From Sarocladium kiliense (Eukaryota; Ascomycota; Sordariomycetes; Hypocreales; Sarocladiaceae), in contig JAUZTG010000041.1 of NCBI GenBank assembly GCA_030734395.1, forward strand, positions 372,001-436,000: 64,000 nt of DNA, read 5' to 3'. This document shows positions 44,808 through 55,903 of this stretch, piece by piece. The translations under genes were made by a program, and so were the position numbers. The notes below the pieces were generated by a model, which had not been told where the DNA came from, ran no database searches, and saw only the letters and a list, made by a program, of their open reading frames with translations. How positions within the stretch are numbered: the stretch's first letter is position 1; each line of letters begins with the position of its first letter.

Positions 44808-45837
44808 TTACAATTTGCTGTTGAATTTCCCTTTGTTCTCTCTGAACCATTTCTCTGTCTCTCCCTCCTCCTTCGCGTAACCCGGCTGCGTGGTCTCAAC
44901 CGGATTCTGCAGCCACCGAACAAGTCGCTTAGCACCCTTGATCGGATTCAAGCCATCGACTGGATTCCATTAGTTCTCCTTCACGTTAAACGACACGATA
45001 TCAGATTGGATGTAAACACTTACCAACACCCCAGAACGGCTCCGCAGCGCGATAGCCCATCATGGCGACGATCCTTTCATCAATCTCCCCGGCAAGGATT
45101 CGTCGCGGATCAATGGCCGACTTCAGATCTTCAAACGGTCGAAGCCAGGGCTGGCAGTATTGTATCGTGATCGCATATCGCGGGTTGTTCGACACATTCG
45201 CGCCTCCAGAGTGCCACGTCGTCCCCAAGAAGTAAATGACACTTCCTTTCTTCGCCAATGCGGGGATAGCCTGCTCATCGTCGGCAATCACACCATCGCC
45301 CCATTTATGACTTCCCGGCACGAGTCTTGTCGCGCCATTAGTTTCGGTGAAGTCTTCTAGGCAGATCATCGTTCCGACAGACATGGGTGGCCTGGGTCTC
45401 GGCATGCGCGTGCCAGCGTCATCGTGGTGCAGAAACTGCGCCTTCTCACCAGGCTGGATGACGATGCTACTCATGATGTAGATGAGGTAGTCGTCAGTCA
45501 GGAAATACTCGTTGAGCGCATGAACCTCCGGTATCAAGCAGAACTTGTCGAACTTGCGGCTCTTGCCGAGAAGAGCCCACATACGGTTCGTCTTGTACCC
45601 TTCAAACTCAGTGCGACCGATCAGCGGCCTTTGGCCGTGCAGTCGATCAATCTCTGCCTTGGCCGCATCGGCCTCAGCTTCTGAGAAGGCATTGGGAATC
45701 ACGACGTAACCATCGCGAACGCAGGCTTCGACCAATGCACGATGGTGAGGATTTTGGGGGAGCTCCTTGTCTTTTCGGTTCAGGTAGTAGTCTTCGAAGG
45801 CTTGTCCTTCTACAGATAGTTGTTTTCCAGGCGTCAT
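44808..45837 (-). CDS. Phytanoyl-CoA dioxygenase (PhyH) family protein
   Basis: Fe(II)/2-oxoglutarate-dependent oxygenase. Two exons (45837-45024 and 44959-44808) give 321 residues; the second exon encodes DGLNPIKGAKRLVRWLQNPVE and ends FNSKL. Reading through the intron instead would stop after LHPI. Iron ligands are visible as FLHHDDAG (HxD) and the distal histidine in TTWHSGGANVSNNPRYAITIQY, whose arginine should bind 2-oxoglutarate. VIPNAFSEAEADAAKAEID and DFTETNGATRLVPGSHKWGDG are further family blocks. Many fungal members hydroxylate secondary metabolites, so with the MFS exporter beside it a metabolite role is possible. Substrate unknown. Confidence 0.92.
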
Positions 45838-46328
45838 GGCGATGGATTTGATGCGAGGTTGGACGCGTGCGGCACAGTCAGAAAGGCAAAACGTCGAGAA
45901 GGTCCAGGTGTACAGTAAGCGAACTTCTTATATCCAGCCCTGTCAGATTTACCGCCGAGGGAAGCTTCAGAAGGTGGGTAACATCCCTGCATATGTTCAT
46001 GCTCACTTTTGGTACTTCTCCCGAGCGCATGTCAGCACTTGCGGGCGAAAGCATCCAATGCCAGCGCTTGGTTGAAGGCGTCAGCGTAACAGCTGTTGCG
46101 ACGCTGACCACCTCAGCTCGTATAGTATAAAGTATGTTCATTCTGCCCTAATCCGGGGTTCGGTCTTTGTCCGTGAACTCATTATGCAATAGGCTATCTA
46201 TATGCGCTCGGTTACGTCCCCCAAGGCCAGCAATGTACCTGTAGCAACAGCGCAAAATGCGAATTGTATCGTCTAAATGTTGAAGTCATTTGCCACTGTG
46301 TCATAACAATGCATGTCTAGCGTCATTC
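45838..46328. other. Intergenic, no supported feature
   Basis: Promoter of the PhyH gene and 3' flank of the MFS exporter gene. Confidence 0.5.
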
Positions 46329-47926
46329 TCACTGTGCTCGTGTGTAACGAGACCACTGGCGCCATCGGGGTCCATATCTCATGACAAGCATTGGGATAGA
46401 CATCAGAGAAAATGGTACGGCTGCTACGATCGTGAAACCCCATCCGTAATCTAGGCGTTCGACCAGTGGCGCGGCTGTGAGTGGTAAGAACGAGCCCATC
46501 AAACACCTGGAGATGATGACCCCAGTCATAGCTGATGCTGCATACAAGCCGAAAGCGTCGACAACGTACGACGAGAGGGTGACCATGACCAGAATAAGTG
46601 CAACGTCCACAAGGCTGGACGAGACGATAAGAAAAGGGAGCGGAAGACGCCATTGGGTGAACCAGCCGAATGCTGCCAGAGGAAACGGGAGGAGAATACC
46701 ACCGACGATGGTGAGAGGAAGGCGGTACTCGGGTAGACCGCTGTTTTTTGCAGAGTCTCGGAGTCGCACATATATCTTGTCCAGGTATAAGTTGCAAAGT
46801 ATGACTGCAAAGAATGAGCCGGCACCTGTTATCTGTCAGCACTAATTTTGCATAGTTAGTTCGAGCACGTCGACTTACTCCATCCGATCAAACAGGACCC
46901 TGCTTGCGCTGGCGTCAGACCATACAGCTCCTCCAAGATCGGCGGGAAGCTAACACTGAGCACGTAGAATTGCGCAAAAAACACCGACCCGAACAAAGAC
47001 AACGCAGCGAGAACAAACGAACTGCCCATAACAGACGCAGGCCTCCGGATTGAGTTCCTCAGCTCAGCGTAGTTGGCCGCCTTGTTCGCTTTGATCTCCT
47101 CGGCTGACATTCCCACGACTTCGCGGCGCTTTTCTTCTCTTCGTCGGAGGATGGGCACGCTGTACGTCTCTTTGAAGAAGGTCAAGAAGGCGAGCTCGCA
47201 GGATCCAGCAACGATAGCACAGATCCACATAACTTGCCTCCAACCGATCCACTGGGCAATTGCACCGGCAATAGCAGGAGCAACAGCACCAGCGAGAAGT
47301 GGTGCCAAGAAGATGACGCTCATCGGTCCGCCTCTGTGATCCGGCAGAAACATGTCTCCGATGACAGCGGGGTTGAGCACATTGGCCGCGACGAAGAGAC
47401 CGGTGGCTGCGCGCAGTGTGATAAACAGAGGTGCTGAGTGGCAGAGAGCTGAGAGGACGACAGTAACAGTGAAGAGAGTGTTACAGACATGGTAGACGAT
47501 AGCACGACCAAACACCTCGGAGAGAGGGGCGATGAGGAGAGGGCCTGCGCTTTCACCGAGCTCCCAGAGAGTGACGAGGAGGGCAGCAGCAGATTTGTCG
47601 ACCTGACCATCGGAAAGATCAGACACGATCATGTTGGCGATGGGCACGGCGCTGGTGCATGTTGCTGTCCTATGTCTTGTTAGAGAACGGATCGGTAACG
47701 TTTGTGACGACAAATGCACGTACACTGTAAAGGCATTCAGGCCAAGTAGAGCCACGATAGCCCACTTGTACGCATTGGACCATTCCAACGGGTTGTCATC
47801 ATCCCCATTGGGATCGAATTTCAGGGTAGAGTCGACATTGTGTTCAGCCTGGTGCGCGACGGCAGAAACTGCCTCGCCGTGCTGTTCGGTGGCAGACGCT
47901 CGGAGCAGAGGTTCAGTCTCGGTCAT
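46329..47926 (-). CDS. MFS multidrug-type exporter (DHA1 family)
   Basis: Plasma-membrane drug/H+ antiporter type permease. Three exons on the minus strand starting at ATG 47926 with a long polar tail ending FDPNGDDDNPLEWSNAYKWAIVAL, the usual DHA1 entry to helix 1. LWELGESAGPLLIAPLSEVFGRAIVYH is the helix 2-3 motif, and PAVIGDMFLPDHRGGPMSVIFLAPLLAGAVAPAIAGAI covers helices 4-6 with the antiporter-type GP block. ETYSVPILRRREEKRR starts the central loop. The C-terminal half has six helices and ends RRWRQWSRYTRAQ-like (RYGPRWRQWSRY). Introns lie near 47665-47725 and 46805-46880. Adjacent to the PhyH gene in the same orientation. Export substrate unknown. Confidence 0.9.
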
Positions 47927-49536
47927 GACACGATGCAGGCGTTGAGTCTGTGCCAGATGATCTCAAGAGAAAGCAGCTCGTCTGCGATTGAATGCAGAAT
48001 GGGAGTGCTGTCGCAGTTAAAGAGGAGGTGAGCGGTGAGGTGGAGTGAAGAAGAGGTTTGTCAAAAAATGGAGAGGAGTGGATGATGCTGCGAACCGAAG
48101 GGAAATTCACCGATCGGGCTAAGCGAATGCTCGGCTTTTGACACACGATAGGAGACTTTCATTCCCGAGACTGCAAAAACTGTCCGAACAGCGACAATGC
48201 GTAGCCTATATGGCTGACAAAAACGATATGAAATTGCTGCGAATCGCATTCGAGAGTGCACAAGATCTTCTCCATTGTGGGGAAATTATGGTTAAGGTGT
48301 GTGCATGGCGTGTGCGTGAGGCGCGCCCTGAGTCAACATCTGACATACTGCATCGGAAATGCAGATCTTAATGACTCACTCCCTGAGAAGGTGGGGGAAA
48401 CGCCGACCATGCATGATTGAACAGGTTTGGAGGCTGCTTTACCTTCGAAGATATATCCCCCGGCACGTTCGAGATGACACTTTGTATTTGTTCTACTGAC
48501 GGAGTGGCGACATGAGTAGCATGTGCAAGGGAGGCAATGTAGGGTGGCAACCCGTCTTCCCCGACGTCGCAGGAATGCACTTACGACTACTAAATCTGAA
48601 GGGCAATTCCATATGCATGGTGAATATGATATTGCCTTGGTTCATTTTATGCTTTATTCTTTATCAGTTACGCGTAAGAAAAGGCAAACCTACCGAGGGC
48701 CCAGAATTTCGGACATGGCCATGTCTCTCCGCTAATGCTAGGTTCAACTGGTATCACTTTTCAATTTGCAATAGAACATAGGCACTTATACTTCATTTGC
48801 GTAAGTTCAACATACTTCAATTGCTTACACACCGGTGGCCTTGCGTCTCCTATTGCTGCAGGGAGAGTTGGTCGCGGACTCTTACTACTGTAGAACTTGC
48901 GATACGTATCACCAGGTAGACTACAGAAACAGCTAGGAGCTAGCGAAGGCAGGTAACTACTGGAACTTATCATATCTATTACGTCTACGACAGAGATGGC
49001 GACGAGGGTAAGGCGTCGGGCATTATCGGTATGTGCATATAGTAAGTCACGAGGTCATCAGCTGAGTTCTTACGTGGAAGCTGAATGCTGAAATAGGGAC
49101 TTGAATCTCAGGGGGCTGGTGGTCAAAGAGAACTTCAGTTGGAACGGTGTTGGTGAAGTTATCATGAATGGAACAGTACATCGTTCCAACCTTTTAACTA
49201 CAACATGAGGACCGTTTACGTTGTATTGCATGGTAGTCAGCTGTGAATAATACATAACTTGAGCAATATAACCCTGCATAGCCGCAAACCTTGTTTCCTC
49301 ATCCCTGCATCAGGCAGGTAACTCTTCGACCAATTACCACCTTATGGAATATTCTATCCCAGTTGAGAACGGACTTCAAGACCAAGTCAGACAGTCGGAA
49401 GCTCATATTCCGTCAATCTCTGTATATATTCAACAGCGCCTCGTGGTGAGACATATTTCCTGCCTCGAGCGTTGTGACATCACAAAGCCCTGAAACCAAC
49501 ATCAATTCCTAGTCTATCTTTGTATTTACTTCCAAG
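47927..49536. other. Long intergenic region, no supported gene
   Basis: Several frames of 60-90 codons on both strands, none with similarity, splice support or an upstream context. The stretch just before 49537 is the promoter of the small secreted protein. Confidence 0.5.
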
Positions 49537-49875
49537 ATGCGCGCCTTCCAAACTTTCGCCAGCATCAGTTCCTTTGTGCTGCCCTTGACCTTTGCTGCTC
49601 CTTTGGAGCCAAGACAAGATGCCGCATGCCCGCAGTACTCCTTCCTCTGGGCAGGCTACGACATTTGCTGTGTCTATGACACCAACCCCAATCACTGCTG
49701 CAAGCTTCCCGGCAACGATCCGTACTTTGACAGGCTGGTTTCCTGCGACAGCGAGTGGTTCTCCAGTGCCGACAAGATAACCATGTATGCTTTTTGTCAG
49801 AGGACGCCTTGCGATTCCTACTGCATTGAGAACAAGGTTCCATACATTCATGGAGACAAGCCGGAGTGCAACTGA
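49537..49875 (+). CDS. Small secreted cysteine-rich protein (effector candidate)
   Basis: Single-exon gene of 112 residues. Signal peptide MRAFQTFASISSFVLPLTFAA is followed by PLEPRQ, where a protease site after Arg is possible, and a mature part of about 85 residues with ten cysteines, including two adjacent pairs (DICC and NHCC). An even number of cysteines suggests five disulfides. No similarity to a named effector or hydrophobin spacing; the CC pairs resemble neither hydrophobin nor CFEM patterns exactly. Secreted proteins of this size are often effectors or wall proteins in fungi that live on hosts, but function is unknown. Isolated between long intergenic regions. Confidence 0.8.
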   Translation: MRAFQTFASISSFVLPLTFAAPLEPRQDAACPQYSFLWAGYDICCVYDTNPNHCCKLPGNDPYFDRLVSCDSEWFSSADKITMYAFCQRTPCDSYCIENKVPYIHGDKPECN

Positions 49876-50497
49876 GTGGCGTAATAAACCCCAAGGTGCT
49901 TATAAGGCTTGTGACATGGCATTAAAATATCTCGCCTGTCGGACTGAGACAGATAGCGGGAGCTTGCCCTTGGGTCAAAGAAGGGGAAGACCAAGTGTTA
50001 CTATGATCTAGCAAATCAGTTGGTATCAGATAATGAGAGGCACTCTCTCCAAAGTGAGACTTTTGGGGTTGAACACTATCATCAGCAAGGCTTTATGGCA
50101 TGTTGGACCAGTTAGTATGGAATGGATATCGTGGGATCTAATTCCAGGATTAGGCAGGCACGCCGCGATGATGCCCTAGTATCTCGTATGTACACAATAA
50201 GAGACAGCGGTGAATCGGTGTAATCATCTTTGTATGTAGCCGTTTTGCTTTATACCGTCTTAACTGACATTCCCTCATCAATATGCCAGCTGGCGGGGAG
50301 CCCCGAATTCCACGTCCAGTATAGCCACCTCCACGGCGCATAAATGTCTAGGCCACAGGTGACGCCACTAAACGAGGTGCAACTGTGATGAAAGTAACTA
50401 TTTGCTAAAGGCAATGTTATAGTCAAAACTATACGATGAGCTACCTTCGAATGAAAGCAGAATACCGTCAAACGCCGTAGATCATTCGCAATTTACG
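49876..50497. other. Intergenic, no supported feature
   Basis: 3' flanks of two convergent genes. Confidence 0.5.
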
Positions 50498-53441
50498 TTA
50501 CTCGACATCCTTCGCTAATCGGAGCCCATCATCCTCCGCTAGTTGCTCCGGCGTGAAGCCGCCATTCAACTTTGCAATATACTTATCGAACTTCCCAGAT
50601 GTTTCGATCACCTCCTCCATTACCTCATAGTCCAGTCGGTATTTCTCCCCACCAGGCTGCTTGCGTTCCCACCGTGCGAATTGTCTCGCGATTGTAACGA
50701 CATTCCGAATCTCGCGGCCATTCATCTTGTGCTTTGCTAACGTCTCGACGTTGTCTTTCAAATCGAGAAAGTCAATGCCTTCTTCGTTCAGTTTTTCAAG
50801 TCTGTTGAAGAAGTTTTCCCAGATCTTCATGCGCTGGTGGGTCGAGAGGCTGGTATAGTGGATCGCCAACTGGATTCGAGATCTGAATGCTTCGTCGAAT
50901 GTTCCTACGCGATTGCTTGTAAGAACCAGGATGCCGTCGTAGTACTCGAGGACTCTCAAGAAAACGGATACTAGTGCGTTGCGGTGCAGATCCTCTAAGC
51001 TACGCTGCTCAAGGAAGACGTCCGCTTCGTCTAGTAACACAACACACCCCCACGTTTTTCCCAAATGAAGAACTGACTCCAGATACCTCTCGACACTCGC
51101 TGGTTCGGTTCCAATGTCGCCACATGTCACGGGGAAAAGTGGTCGTCGTGCAATTTCGGCCACGCTCTCAGCTGTCAACGTTTTACCGGTGCCGGGCCCC
51201 CCATGCAGAAGCATTATCAGGCCGTTGCCTTTCCCTTCAATTATGTCTGTTGACATTTCTGCCTCGATCTGATTGCTTATAAGGGCTTGGATCAGCTTCT
51301 TCGTTTTCCAATTCAGCACCAAGCTGTCGAAAGCGGCAGTGTTCCACGTGACCTCTGACAAGCTATCGAGTTTCAGATCCTGCCATTTCTTGGTCTTCAG
51401 ATTGTACCCTTTAATGGTAAGCGGGGCTAGATAGATGAAGTCCTCACCGGGAGGCTCTTCCTGATCTACCCACGGAGTTGGATTACTCCTTGCTTTCCAT
51501 TTTTCTTGGCCGTGGAGCTCCTGGTATACCTGCATGTCGATCATGTAACGTTTCTCGTTTGCATAGTGCGACTTTTCACTAGCATTTTCCACGTAAGAAA
51601 CCATCTGCTTTACGCGGCACTTCCAGAACCAACGACCACGATTCTCGAGCTGCTGGCGTGTTTGTTCACTCGTGAATAGCAGGGGGCGGATACTCAGGTC
51701 ATCGATGTTCTGTTCGGCTTCCGCGTTATCGCCTAGGAAGCTGTCGGTGAAAAGAATTTCTTCTCGTTCCTGCTTGAAGCCATTGTCGTAGTCCCAGCTC
51801 CAGGTTCTGATGCATTTTGCATCCTTGATGTGCAGTGTATCATTTCGATTTGGCATTCCAAAGGGGTTTTGCACGTTCCAGGTAGATTTCTTGGCTGGGG
51901 CCGACCTGGCAATTAAGCTTGATCTGCACCTGTGTCCTCTTATCCCCTCACCCTTCCCGCTAACCACAAGCATGCCTGGCCTGAACAGGTACGGTATGTA
52001 GGCATGACATATTTTATCTTTAGCTGTCATCGCATCGACATCAGCGTATTGAGGTCCATAACTAGACATGATGTAGTCAAGCACCAGGCGGAAGTGGATA
52101 CTTTCCTGTTCTTGTAACGTTGCCGTAAATCTGTCGAGGTTTGCACCTCTAGAGTGGTAAACAGAAAGGTAAGGGGCTGCTAGGCCTCGGTCGTAATGTA
52201 TGTCATCGTCCAGGGTGGCATAATCTAGGTCTGAAGAAGACTCGAAGTCGTTCTCCCAGCCTGCCCCTGACTCTTCAAGCTCTTTGGTGCTGTTTCGGCT
52301 ATACTCATCCTTTACAAAGGACTTGAAGCTCGAAAAGGCTGTTCTAAGTGGTTGCGCTGCAGGAATGAGCGTTTCAGCGTCGTGGTGGACACTTGACGCG
52401 ATGTCGCAGTCTTCTTCCTTTTGATCTTCCCTTGTGGAAATGTCATATTTCTTAGACACAATGAAGGAAACCTCCGGGTGTTTTGAAAGATATTACTCCA
52501 GGCTGTCAACTGGAAGATCACCCGCTAAAATCTCGTGCTTTCTTCTAGCGCCTGCTTTCCACCGAGGCCGGTCGAGGTATAGACGAGAAGGTCCAGCTAC
52601 CTCCTTGCTTTTCTCTCCATCATCGAAAACATAGTAAGTCACGAGATAGCAGGGCTTGGGACTGGTCGGTGAAAGACGCTCCTTGCGCTGAAGGCTCGAT
52701 ATATAAGCCCGCATACTGTCCACAGTTGCAGCTGATTGATTAGGAATCCCAAGAAGCTTTGCTAAAGTTTCAACCAGCTTCTGGTCCACGAGTTGTTCAG
52801 CCTGGTAGCTCTCAAGAGCAGGCGAAGACTGGTGTACTTGGGAACTATGCCTGTAACTGTCATGGCCGTCTTGATGGTCATCGGCAATCTCGTAGAGTAA
52901 TTGCTCCGTGCCCCCAGGCGCATCCTGTTGGAGTGTCTTCGCATACTGGGGGTTTGACAGAGAGGATGTGCGCGTTAGTTGCTCTCGCGACAATAGGCCC
53001 TTCGACGACCAGTTCTCCTGGTGGGTATTTATAGCTTCTACATCACGCGCCTGCAAGGGTCTGAGCGACCTCGTGTCTATGTGGAATGGTTCGGGTGGCT
53101 TCTCATGTGGCGACCGTATCGGTGGTGGAGTATTTGGCGCAGTGCTTAAGGCAATCCATCGCTGGCCAGTTCTCTCGAAAGAGCTATCCCGGGTTCGGTC
53201 GTCCGATATCGTAAGTTGTGGGCACTGCGGCCTCTGCGTAGTGGGATCACTCTATACGAAACTCGTCAGCACTTGGAATTAAACTCGTCAAGCTGTAAAC
53301 ATTTACCGGTGCCGGATCTGTAAATGGGCCTTGTCTATCAGCTGCTCGTCTCTTCAGCCTATCAGCCTCTTTCTGCTGCAGTTGTAGCATCATCTGCTGC
53401 AGCTGGTATTCTTCTCGGTCTTTCTTCTTAGCTGGTTCCAT
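50498..53441 (-). CDS. AAA ATPase with N-terminal coiled coil
   Basis: Exons 53441-53307, 53251-52497 and 52430-50498 give 940 residues. A basic coiled coil (KKKDREEYQLQQMMLQLQQKEADRLKRR) opens the protein, followed by a low-complexity linker, a long DUF7025-like region with the FRPGMLVV block, and one AAA module: Walker A GGPGTGKTLTAE, Walker B VVLLDEADVFLEQR, sensor 1 VLTSNR, and arginine finger region DEAFRSRIQLAIHY. The second intron must use acceptor 52431, since splicing at the nearer AG gives a stop. This class of fungal AAA proteins has no assigned role; an unfoldase or remodelling function is likely from the motifs. Divergent from the DUF7708 gene across 500 bp. Confidence 0.92.
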
Positions 53442-53936
53442 TTTCGAAAGTTCGGTGTATGTTCCTGCCAGAGATAATAGTGCTGGCGCCAGACGGCGGG
53501 GACAAGAAGGTGGCACACGTCAGGCTCCTCTTCCCGGAGCCTTACGTACGAATAGCTTCTTTATTAGAAGATAAGGATGAAGACTCTAGGAGAGCACGAC
53601 TCAAGAGAGTGTAGGTCGATAATTGTTCATGGAGAATAGTGCAAAGCGTGAGAAAGTCCGATGTGCAATCTATCCAAACATTAGAAGAAGACGGAGAGGG
53701 GTTTCGTGGAGTGTGATAGAATGTTGGGCGGCGCTTAATCTCTGTGATGCTTTCTTGTCACCCGCATGAGTGGGCTTGATGCCTAAAGGCAGCGGCTGAG
53801 CCGAGCAACGAGGCTGTGGTTCCGAGACAAGGAATCTAGAGCTTGGCTGCCGCTAGCATTGTCCTTAATCGATCTGAACTTTGCTTGGGCTCAAGGTACA
53901 CCGACTGTGGTTAACATCCAATCACAGCGTCTAGTG
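53442..53936. promoter_or_regulatory. Divergent promoter of the AAA ATPase and DUF7708 genes
   Basis: About 495 bp between divergent starts. No coding content or identified motif. Confidence 0.45.
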
Positions 53937-55730
53937 ATGGCATCGGCATCGGATCTGCGCGCTTGGTATGTAGCAGGCGACGCAGTTCAGTAAGTTGTCT
54001 ACAGGCTGAACCTCTCATGCACAAGCTAATTGACAGGCATGGCATCGTGCAGCACGCCTTCACTGATGCCGTGCGCATGTTCTCGACTGAGCTCTCCAAG
54101 GATGAGCTCAAGTCTAGATGGATAGAAGACGCACAAATCAATAATATTGAATCACTCTTGCACGTTCTTGGTGACGCGCAGAAACACTACACAGAGCGCA
54201 AAGGCGAGTCTAAGGTACGCGATGCGCTCGACGGCTTGGCCGAGAAGGCGCACCACTACAGCAGTATCATGGATGTCTTCGTTGCGCATCATCCAGAGTA
54301 TACTGCCTTAGTCTGGGGCGCGATGAAATTTTTGTTCGTTGTAGGTTTCTTGAACGCTCTGGGCGACTCATACAGAGATCCTAGGACTGATGACTTTCAA
54401 GGGTGTCACGAATCAACAAAAGCTCATTTGCAAGCTCGCAGAGGGACTCACTGAGATTGCTACTCTGCTACCTCGAGCACGACTATTAATGCATCTATAC
54501 CCCACGCAACAGATATATCAAACTGTCGTCTCTATATATGCTTACATTATCCGGTTTCTACTTCGTGCGCTCGGCTGGTACAAGGAGACCAAAATTCAGC
54601 ATGCTATACACGCCATCACCAGACCAGCCGAGTTAAGGTACAACGACATCCTGGCAAAGATAGCTTTGCTTTCTCAGCACCTCACTGAGACAGCGTGGGC
54701 AGGCAGCCATGCCGAGCAGCGCGACATGCATATTGCCATCCAGCAGCAACTCATGAGCCAGCAAAGCTTGCAGGAAAAGGTTGACCATCTGGCGAACAAA
54801 GTGCTTGAAATGCAAGTGTCCATCACAGCAGAGCGGTCATTAAATGATTGCGCCAGAATCGAGTTCCGACAGAAGCTGAGTGAGATCCAGCTGATTCAGT
54901 TTCTCGATCAAATTTACGTGCGTCAGGTCCCAGAACCCGCTGAGATGCTTCTGATATCCCTTTGGCTGGCCCAGAAACGGTTGTTAAAGCCTTCACAAAG
55001 GGGTCCACCTTTCTGGATGGATCATAAAATGCAGCTCTGGAATCAGTGCCAACAGTCATCGTTCATCATGATCAGCGGGACCTGGGCAACACGTCATTAC
55101 CTTCAAAACTTCTGTACGTTGTCGATTAGGGCCTTACAAGACTCGCACGTACCAGCTCTCTGGGTCCTTAACAGCATTGCGCCTGCTCAGAGTACAGCGG
55201 TCAAAGCCACGACGGTCGACCTGATCAAATACTTAGTCGTCCAAGCCGTAAAGCTAAACGAGCGCATCCACACAGATGCTGCCCTGGTACCATGCCTCAA
55301 ATCCTACCTGAGCGCCAGAACAGAAGAGGATTGGACAAAGATATTGTCTTCCGTCCTGGAAGGAATTCCAATACTTTACATGTTGATCGACCTCCAGGTT
55401 CTAGGGCAGTCTGCGCTGAACGACGATGACATCAGTGCCTGGCCGAGGATCTGTGCGAAAGTAATCGCCCTCCTGCAAGAGCGAAATGCGAAGACTGTAC
55501 TACGTATAGCACTCGTCACCTACGGCTCCCAAACGCAAAGCGAGACGTCGATGATAGGGATGCGAGATCAGATGGTGTTAGTCGGCAAAGGAAGAGTTCC
55601 ACGGGGACGCCTTCCACACGGTAGCTTGAGGTTGTCACAGACATCATCGGACAAGTCGCTCGATCTTTCGCGACTTTCTCAAGATATACCACAACGGGTT
55701 CGCCGAGGAAGGGCGTTTCGATCAAGATGA
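53937..55730 (+). CDS. DUF7708-domain protein (NLR-associated N-terminal domain) lacking an obvious NTPase
   Basis: Exons 53937-53989, 54037-54340 and 54402-55730. The N-terminal part (residues about 20-230) matches the DUF7708 pattern found at the front of fungal NACHT/ankyrin proteins: FTDAVRMFSTELSKDELKSRW, YSSIMDVFVAHHPEYTALVWGAMKFLFV, KLAEGLTEIATLLPRARLLMHLYPTQQ and YAYIIRFLLRALGWYKE. Next comes a predicted helical segment, then a region with SFIMISGTWATRHYLQNF where a P-loop would be expected but no GxxxxGKT is present. The C-terminus is basic (RRGRAFRSR). It is thus either a decoy-type member with a degenerate nucleotide site or a shortened gene. In NLR-type fungal proteins this domain has a proposed signalling role in heterokaryon incompatibility or immunity. 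Confidence 0.8.
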
Positions 55731-55903
55731 TTGTCTAAAGTGTCGACTAATATTTATTATACGAGGACACATATCTTCATTCTCTACCCTTAGGTAGGAT
55801 TGGACACTTGGCCTGTATCAGTCGAGTGAGACCTTGCGACAGCCTCAAAATCACCCATTTGCATTAATATTTCCGCCGAGAACGTCCCTTAGGAGCAAGA
55901 CCA

